Source: an uncultured Eubacteriales bacterium (GTDB lineage: Bacteria > Bacillota > Clostridia > Oscillospirales > Oscillospiraceae). From it: 9,544 nt of DNA. Each line of letters starts with the position of its first letter. The first letter of the stretch is position 1. The DNA is taken from assembly GCA_900555735.1 (NCBI GenBank), contig USMI01000065.1:1-9544 (forward strand). Reading direction: 5' to 3'. The notes beneath the pieces were generated by a model. The model made no database searches. It saw nothing but the letters and a program-made list of their open reading frames with translations, and was not told where the DNA came from. The position numbers and the translations under genes are program-made. Below are positions 6,008 to 9,544 of this stretch, one piece after another.

Positions 6008-7370
6008 ATACCATTTTTTCCGGCTGCACCAGCGCGTCGTATTCCTCCGGTGTCAGGCAGCCGTCCTCAACTACCGCCTGCCGCAGGGTCAAGCCCTCGC
6101 GGTGGGCTTTTTTGGCCAGCGCCGCCGCCTTTTCGTAGCCCAGCTTGGGCGTCAGGCACGTCACCAGCATCAGTGAACGGTTCAGGTTTTCCGTCATGGC
6201 CGCCTCGTCCGGCTCGATGCCTGTTACGCAGCGGAGACGGAAGGAGTCCATCACATCGCCCAGCAGCCGGGCCGACAGCAGGAAGTTATAGGCGCATACC
6301 GGCTGGAACACGTTCAGCTGGAAGTTGCCCTGCGACGCCGCCACGCTGATGGCGGTGTCGCTGCCCATTACCTGCACCGCCGCCATGGTGACGGCCTCGC
6401 ACTGGGTGGGATTCACCTTTCCGGGCATGATGCTGCTGCCCGGTTCGTTCTCCGGAATGTGCAGCTCGCCCAGACCGCACCGTGGGCCGCTGGCCTCCCA
6501 GCGGATGTCGTTGGCGATCTTCATCAGGTTGCAGGCCAGTGCTTTCATGGCCCCGTGGGCAAATACCAGCGCGTCCTTGGCGGTCAGGGCGTGGAATTTG
6601 TTGCCGTCCGGTACGAACTGCGTTCCCGTCAGCGCCGTCAGCCGGTTGCATACCATCCGGTCATAGCCCTCCGGCGCGTTCAATCCGGTGCCTACGGCGG
6701 TGCCGCCGAGCGCGAGTTCTTTAAGCGAGGGCAGCGTCAGTTTGATCTGCTGCTCGGTTTTTTCGATCATCGCTCTCCAGCCGCTTATTTCCTGCGAGAA
6801 AGCGACGGGGACTGCGTCCTGAAGATGCGTTCTGCCGCTCTTTACTATTCCTTGGTTTTCCTCTTCGAGGCGTTTGAAGGTGGCGATAAGCTTTTCCGTT
6901 GCGGGGAACAGCTTGTCCTCTATCGCGGTTACCGCAGCTATATGCATTGCGGTGGGGAAAGTGTCATTGGAGCTTTGGCTCTTGTTGATGTCGTCGTTGG
7001 GGTGCAGCAGCTTTTTGCCTGCGATTTCGTTACCGCGATTTGCGATGACTTCGTTGGCGTTCATGTTGGACTGAGTGCCGCTTCCGGTCTGCCATACGAC
7101 CAACGGGAAATGCTGGTTGAGCTTGCCGGAAATAACTTCGTCGCAAGCCTTTACGATTGCGTCGAGCTTTTCCTCGGGCAGTTTGCCCAGCTCGTAGTTT
7201 GCCTGAGCGGCTGCTTTTTTGAGAATACCGAACGCATGAGTAATTTCGCGGGGCATAATCTCGCCGCCGATGCGGAAGTTTTCGTAGCTTCTCTCGGTCT
7301 GGGCAGCCCAATATTTATCGGCGGGGACTTTCATCTCGCCCATTGTATCTTTTTCTATACGATATTCCAT
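6006..7370 (-). CDS. fumC: Class II fumarate hydratase, apparently hybrid between two sources
   Basis: FumC interconverts fumarate and malate without an iron-sulfur cluster. The 454 residues are full length, in frame and contain every family motif: QTGSGTQSNMNANEVIANRG (fumarase, not aspartase), HPNDDINKSQSSNDTFPTAMHIA, SGRTHLQDAVP with His182, and the signature GSSIMPGKVNP at 311-321. The start at 7370 has GGAGAG at 7380-7385, 9 nt upstream. DNA style changes inside the gene. Residues 1 to about 221 include five ATA and three AGA codons and favour GAA, AAA, CTC and CTT. Residues from about 230 to the end have no ATA or AGA and use CTG, GCC, GTG and CGG, like purA and alr. The switch lies at the conserved LGGTAVGTG (6684-6707). 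The protein may be active, but I doubt it exists as such in one organism. It follows the dehydrogenase gene by 24 nt. Confidence 0.93.
   Translation of the reverse strand: MEYRIEKDTMGEMKVPADKYWAAQTERSYENFRIGGEIMPREITHAFGILKKAAAQANYELGKLPEEKLDAIVKACDEVISGKLNQHFPLVVWQTGSGTQSNMNANEVIANRGNEIAGKKLLHPNDDINKSQSSNDTFPTAMHIAAVTAIEDKLFPATEKLIATFKRLEEENQGIVKSGRTHLQDAVPVAFSQEISGWRAMIEKTEQQIKLTLPSLKELALGGTAVGTGLNAPEGYDRMVCNRLTALTGTQFVPDGNKFHALTAKDALVFAHGAMKALACNLMKIANDIRWEASGPRCGLGELHIPENEPGSSIMPGKVNPTQCEAVTMAAVQVMGSDTAISVAASQGNFQLNVFQPVCAYNFLLSARLLGDVMDSFRLRCVTGIEPDEAAMTENLNRSLMLVTCLTPKLGYEKAAALAKKAHREGLTLRQAVVEDGCLTPEEYDALVQPEKMV
6684..6707 (-). other. Probable recombination or assembly junction inside fumC
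   Basis: The codons for residues 222-229 (GGTAVGTG) are nearly invariant in fumarases, so two unrelated clostridial genomes can share a run of identical bases here. Codon choice differs sharply on the two sides, and it matches the neighbouring genes on each side. Confidence 0.6.
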
Positions 7371-7394
7371 GAATATAAACTCTCCGGTTGAAAA

Positions 7395-8339
7395 TTAAAG
7401 ACCGACCTGTTCGATGGTTGCTTTAAGCACGTTTGCGCTGTTTAAAAGCTTTGCTTTTTCTTCTTCGGTGAGAGTGGGGTTGATTTTTCCGCAGATACCC
7501 TTTCTTCCTACGATGTTGAGCGTGCTGAGGCAGACGTTTTCGATGCCGTATTCGCCGTGCATCATGCTGGAAACGGTGAGTGCGGTGTTGGATCCGCTGA
7601 GCACCGCCTTTACGATATAGCATACGGTGGAAGCGATTGCGTAGAAGGTTGCGCCCTTACGAGCGATGACTCTCGCGCCCGATTCGCGGACGTACTTCTC
7701 GATTTCGGGAATGTCGATTTTGGTGGTGAGCATTGCGTTGCTTTCGACCGCTTTCTGATAGTCGTCTACGGGCATACCAGCAATTCTCGCAAGCGACCAG
7801 GGGCAGAAGCCGGAATCGCCGTGTTCGCCGAACATATAGGCGTGGATGTTGCCCACTTCCAGTCCGCAGTATTCCGCGATACGAGAACGAAGTCTTGCGG
7901 TGTCGATGATGGCTCCCGATCCGATGATTCTGCTTTCGGGAACGCCGGAAAGCTTGCAGAAGCTGTAAGTAAGAATGTCGACGGGGTTGGAGACCATGAT
8001 ATAAACCGCGTTGGGAGCAACTTTGGTTATTTCGGGAATAATGGCCTTCTGAATTTCGATGTTGGTTTTGATAAGGTCGAGACGCGACTGTCCGGGCTTT
8101 CTTGCTATACCCGAGGTGATGACGACGATATCCGAATCTTTTGCGTCTTCGTAGTTACCGGCATAGACAATGCAGCTGCTGTCGTAGGAAAGACCCTGAC
8201 GAATATCCTGCGCTTCGCCCATGGCTCTGTCGCCGTTGATGTCGATAATGACGATTTCCGAGCCCAGCCCTCTGCAGGTCAGCGAGTACGCAATGGTCGA
8301 GCCGACTCTTCCGCTACCGATAATTGTAATCTTACTCAT
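7395..8339 (-). CDS. Lactate/malate dehydrogenase family protein, probably malate dehydrogenase
   Basis: The 314-residue NAD-linked 2-hydroxyacid dehydrogenase has an N-terminal Rossmann motif GSGRVG (8-13) and Asp33 at the end of strand 2, favouring NAD over NADP. The catalytic set is Arg86 in the mobile loop, Asp146 and Arg149 in IIDTAR, and His173 in GEHGDS. Substrate choice is set by the loop residue before KPG: Gln in lactate enzymes, Arg in malate enzymes. Here it is Arg80 (GIARKPGQSR), which points to malate or oxaloacetate. Yet GEHGDS and the following PWS are typical of lactate dehydrogenase, so it looks like an LDH-lineage protein with a malate-type pocket. The operon with fumC, 24 nt downstream, supports malate. 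A lactate enzyme remains possible, so I give no symbol. AGGAGG at 8352-8357 lies 12 nt from the ATG, and the promoter at 8438-8466 drives it. Confidence 0.9.
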   Translation of the reverse strand: MSKITIIGSGRVGSTIAYSLTCRGLGSEIVIIDINGDRAMGEAQDIRQGLSYDSSCIVYAGNYEDAKDSDIVVITSGIARKPGQSRLDLIKTNIEIQKAIIPEITKVAPNAVYIMVSNPVDILTYSFCKLSGVPESRIIGSGAIIDTARLRSRIAEYCGLEVGNIHAYMFGEHGDSGFCPWSLARIAGMPVDDYQKAVESNAMLTTKIDIPEIEKYVRESGARVIARKGATFYAIASTVCYIVKAVLSGSNTALTVSSMMHGEYGIENVCLSTLNIVGRKGICGKINPTLTEEEKAKLLNSANVLKATIEQVGL

Positions 8340-8437
8340 AAGTTTTTATTGCCTCCTCTGGCGGTAAAATTTTTTTCTTTTTCCGATTAACAAGTCTTTG
8401 CCGGACGTTGCCGCCGCACGGACTTTTTATCTTATTT

Positions 8438-8466
8438 ATTATACCATTTTCCGGGCGCATTTGCAA
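8438..8466 (-). promoter_or_regulatory. Strong sigma-A-type promoter for the dehydrogenase-fumC operon
   Basis: On the minus strand, TTGCAA (8461-8466) and a perfect TATAAT (8438-8443) are 17 bp apart, with TG at the extended -10 position (TGG before TATAAT). Transcription should start near 8431, giving a leader of about 90 nt. Confidence 0.8.
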
Positions 8467-8634
8467 GCAAATTTTATTCGTTTCCAAGAGTATCGATACA
8501 AATATATCGTTTGTTCGGCGGTTTTGTCCTACTATTTTTATATGGCACATTATCAAAAGTGATATGTTGGGGCGATTTTCGGTTTATTTCGGGATAATTG
8601 CAAAAATAAGGACGGGCGGTAGCGGCAAAAAACA

Positions 8635-8663
8635 TCATATTACGGCAAAATTCTACATATAAA
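8635..8663 (+). promoter_or_regulatory. Sigma-E-like promoter for sigK
   Basis: TCATATT (8635-8641) fully fits the Bacillus sigma-E -35 consensus KMATATT. After a 14-bp spacer, CATATAAA (8656-8663) matches 6 of 8 positions of CATACAHT. In Bacillus, sigK is transcribed by sigma-E in the mother cell, so the match has biological sense. The -10 is embedded in a small inverted repeat, TACAT-ATAA-ATGTA (8654-8667). Confidence 0.55.
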
Positions 8664-8702
8664 TGTATAAAACATCGGCTTTCACGGGAGGGCGTCAATT
8701 TT

Positions 8703-9386
8703 ATGATAATCGAAACGTTGCTTTCTTTCTTTTCCGGCATATTCTGTTTTTCTGCATACGTCAGCGGCGGCGGGTCATTTCCTCCGCCTCTTTCCGCCGA
8801 GGAAGAACGAGAGTGTATTTACGCTTGCAAAAAAGGCGACATGAAGGCGCGGGAAAAGCTTATAAAGCACAATCTGCGCCTTGTTGCTCACGTGGTTAAA
8901 AAGTATTCGCTTGCGGGAGAAGCGGACGACCTTATTTCCATAGGCACCATGGGGCTTATAAAGGGCATAGAAACGTACGAATTCGGAAAAGGTTCGCTGC
9001 TGGCGACTTATGCGGCGAAGTGCATCGACAACGAAATTCTGATGTACATACGAGCAAACAAAAAGCGGCGCGGCGACGTTTCGCTGTCCGACCCTGCGGG
9101 TGTGGACAAAGACGGCAACGAAATTACGCTTATGGACGTCATTCCCTCTCCCGACGAAGGCGTTTTTACGCGGGTGGAAAACGCCGTTACGATAGGTCAG
9201 ATAGAAGAAATAATGAAGTACCATCTGAAACCGCGCGAGAGAAAAGTCATGGAGATGAGATACGGACTGAACGGGCAAAGCGCACACACTCAGCTGGAAG
9301 TTGCCGAAAAACTGGACATATCGCGCTCGTACGTGTCGAGAATAGAAAAAAAAGCAATACGTAAAATATCCGATTTTATACTCTGA
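8703..9386 (+). CDS. sigK: Sporulation RNA polymerase sigma factor SigK (pro-form)
   Basis: SigK directs late gene expression in the mother cell (spore coat, lysis). The 227 residues contain sigma region 2 at about 56-121 (HNLRLVAHVVKKYS, DDLISIGTMGLIKGIETYE, GSLLATYAAKCIDNEILMYIRANKK), then VSLSDPAGVDKDGNEITLMDVI, which is specific to SigK/SigE-type factors, and region 4 from about 176 with the helix-turn-helix VAEKLDISRSYVSRIEKKAI. The first 18 residues are hydrophobic (LLSFFSGIFCFSA), a pro-sequence like that of Bacillus pro-SigK. Aligning AYVSGGGSFPPPLS with the Bacillus cleavage region predicts processing near Ala18-Tyr19 by a SpoIVFB-type protease. The gene is uninterrupted, so no skin-type element splits it. 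GGAGG at 8687-8691 lies 11 nt from the ATG. The composition matches the dehydrogenase side of the window. Confidence 0.96.
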   Translation: MIIETLLSFFSGIFCFSAYVSGGGSFPPPLSAEEERECIYACKKGDMKAREKLIKHNLRLVAHVVKKYSLAGEADDLISIGTMGLIKGIETYEFGKGSLLATYAAKCIDNEILMYIRANKKRRGDVSLSDPAGVDKDGNEITLMDVIPSPDEGVFTRVENAVTIGQIEEIMKYHLKPRERKVMEMRYGLNGQSAHTQLEVAEKLDISRSYVSRIEKKAIRKISDFIL

Positions 9387-9390
9387 TTGC

Positions 9391-9419
9391 TTGCTTTTAG
9401 CCGCAAAAAGTGATAAAAT
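9391..9419 (+). promoter_or_regulatory. Promoter of rnpB
   Basis: TTGCTT (9391-9396) and TAAAAT (9414-9419) are 17 bp apart, with TGA as an extended -10. It begins 5 nt after the sigK stop, leaving no room for a sigK terminator. The start would be near 9426, where the RNase P RNA begins. Confidence 0.75.
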
Positions 9420-9426
9420 AAAATAT

Positions 9427-9544
9427 GCAAGACGGTCGGGCGATTACGTGGAAACGCGAGGAAAGTCCGAACGCCGCAGGACAAGGACGCCGGCTAACTA
9501 CCGGTGAAGGCGACTTCAAGGAAAGTGCAACAGAAAGTAAACTA
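9427..9544 (+). ncRNA. rnpB: RNase P RNA, bacterial class A, 5' portion (runs off the window)
   Basis: RNase P RNA is the catalytic part of the enzyme that trims tRNA 5' leaders. The universally conserved block GAGGAAAGTCCG is at 9458-9469. The second core block, AGTGCAACAGAAAGTAAAC, is at 9524-9542. Between them lies the CCGG-CTAACTA-CCGG hairpin (9490-9504) expected in the specificity domain, with GGCGACTTCAAGGAAAGTG leading into the core. The 5' end near 9427 follows from the promoter spacing. About one third of a usual ~350-nt RNA is present; the rest is beyond the window. Confidence 0.95.

Larger units (their letters stand above)
8340..8702. other. Divergent intergenic region between the dehydrogenase and sigK
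   Basis: This 363-bp AT-rich stretch has no credible gene; short open frames lack ribosome sites and protein-like composition. It holds the dehydrogenase promoter (8438-8466), a sigma-E-like sigK promoter (8635-8663), a palindrome GTATCGATAC at 8490-8499 that lies 23 nt upstream of the dehydrogenase -35, and TATCA-AAAG-TGATA at 8551-8564. Either palindrome could be an operator. A 9-of-10 match to the SpoIIID consensus WWRRACARNY is at 8608-8617, which may be chance. Confidence 0.6.

Noticed and set aside
6459..7391. Plus-strand open frame opposite fumC
   Set aside because: Fully overlaps fumC, no ribosome site and no recognisable domain.
7557..8390. Plus-strand open frame opposite the dehydrogenase
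   Set aside because: Shadow of the dehydrogenase frame; composition is not protein-like.
8408..8662. Small open frames in the dehydrogenase-sigK spacer
   Set aside because: They begin at TTG or lack a ribosome site, overlap promoters and show no protein-like features.
1..9544. CRISPR arrays, tRNA genes, insertion sequences, prophage genes
   Set aside because: No spaced direct repeats, cloverleaf signatures, transposase motifs or phage-like genes were found; the mosaic structure has no mobile element at its joints.

Overview
The window reads as a stretch of Clostridia (Firmicutes) DNA assembled from at least two, perhaps three, different sources. The bulk, roughly 210 to 6690, is GC-rich. 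It prefers CTG, GCC, GAG and CGC codons and looks like an Oscillospiraceae-type gut anaerobe. The right part, roughly 6707 to 9544, uses GAA, AAA, ATA, AGA, CTT and TCG freely and has AT-rich intergenic DNA. It carries the spore-specific sigma factor SigK, so its source is an endospore-forming Clostridia lineage. The first ~200 bases encode part of a sialidase-like protein that does not belong with what follows.

Layout, left to right. (1) 3-443 is one open frame that joins an Asp-box (sialidase-type) fragment to the C-terminal end of NAD(P)H-hydrate dehydratase NnrD; the join lies at about 186-209. (2) 483-2268 holds a small lipoprotein and alanine racemase (alr) in an operon with nnrD, a recognisable cell-envelope and housekeeping cluster. 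It ends at a 19-bp perfect-stem terminator at 2275-2316. (3) 2325-2888, on the minus strand, is a stand-alone PduL-type phosphate acyltransferase with its own promoter. (4) 3155-5969 holds purA and purB, the two enzymes that make AMP from IMP, behind one promoter at 3046-3074. Their 121-bp spacer contains hairpins and a 7-nt tandem repeat. A strong terminator follows at 5972-6007. (5) 6006-8339, on the minus strand, holds a malate/lactate dehydrogenase followed by class II fumarase: two adjacent steps between oxaloacetate and fumarate, in an operon driven by a good promoter at 8438-8466. (6) 8703-9386 is sigK, with a pro-sequence and a sigma-E-like promoter. (7) From about 9427 to the window end is the 5' third of the RNase P RNA (rnpB), with its own promoter.

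No new defence or biosynthetic system is visible; the individual genes are ordinary core metabolism, sporulation and RNA-processing genes. The most notable signal is structural. Two genes are in-frame hybrids (sialidase-like/NnrD and fumarase N-half/C-half), and the fumarase switch coincides with a change in codon usage. The simplest explanation is a chimeric metagenome contig joined at short shared sequences; a real recombination event is the alternative. Smaller points of interest are a dehydrogenase with mixed malate and lactate signatures, a variant clostridial-type PurA, and the intact pro-SigK with a matching sigma-E promoter.
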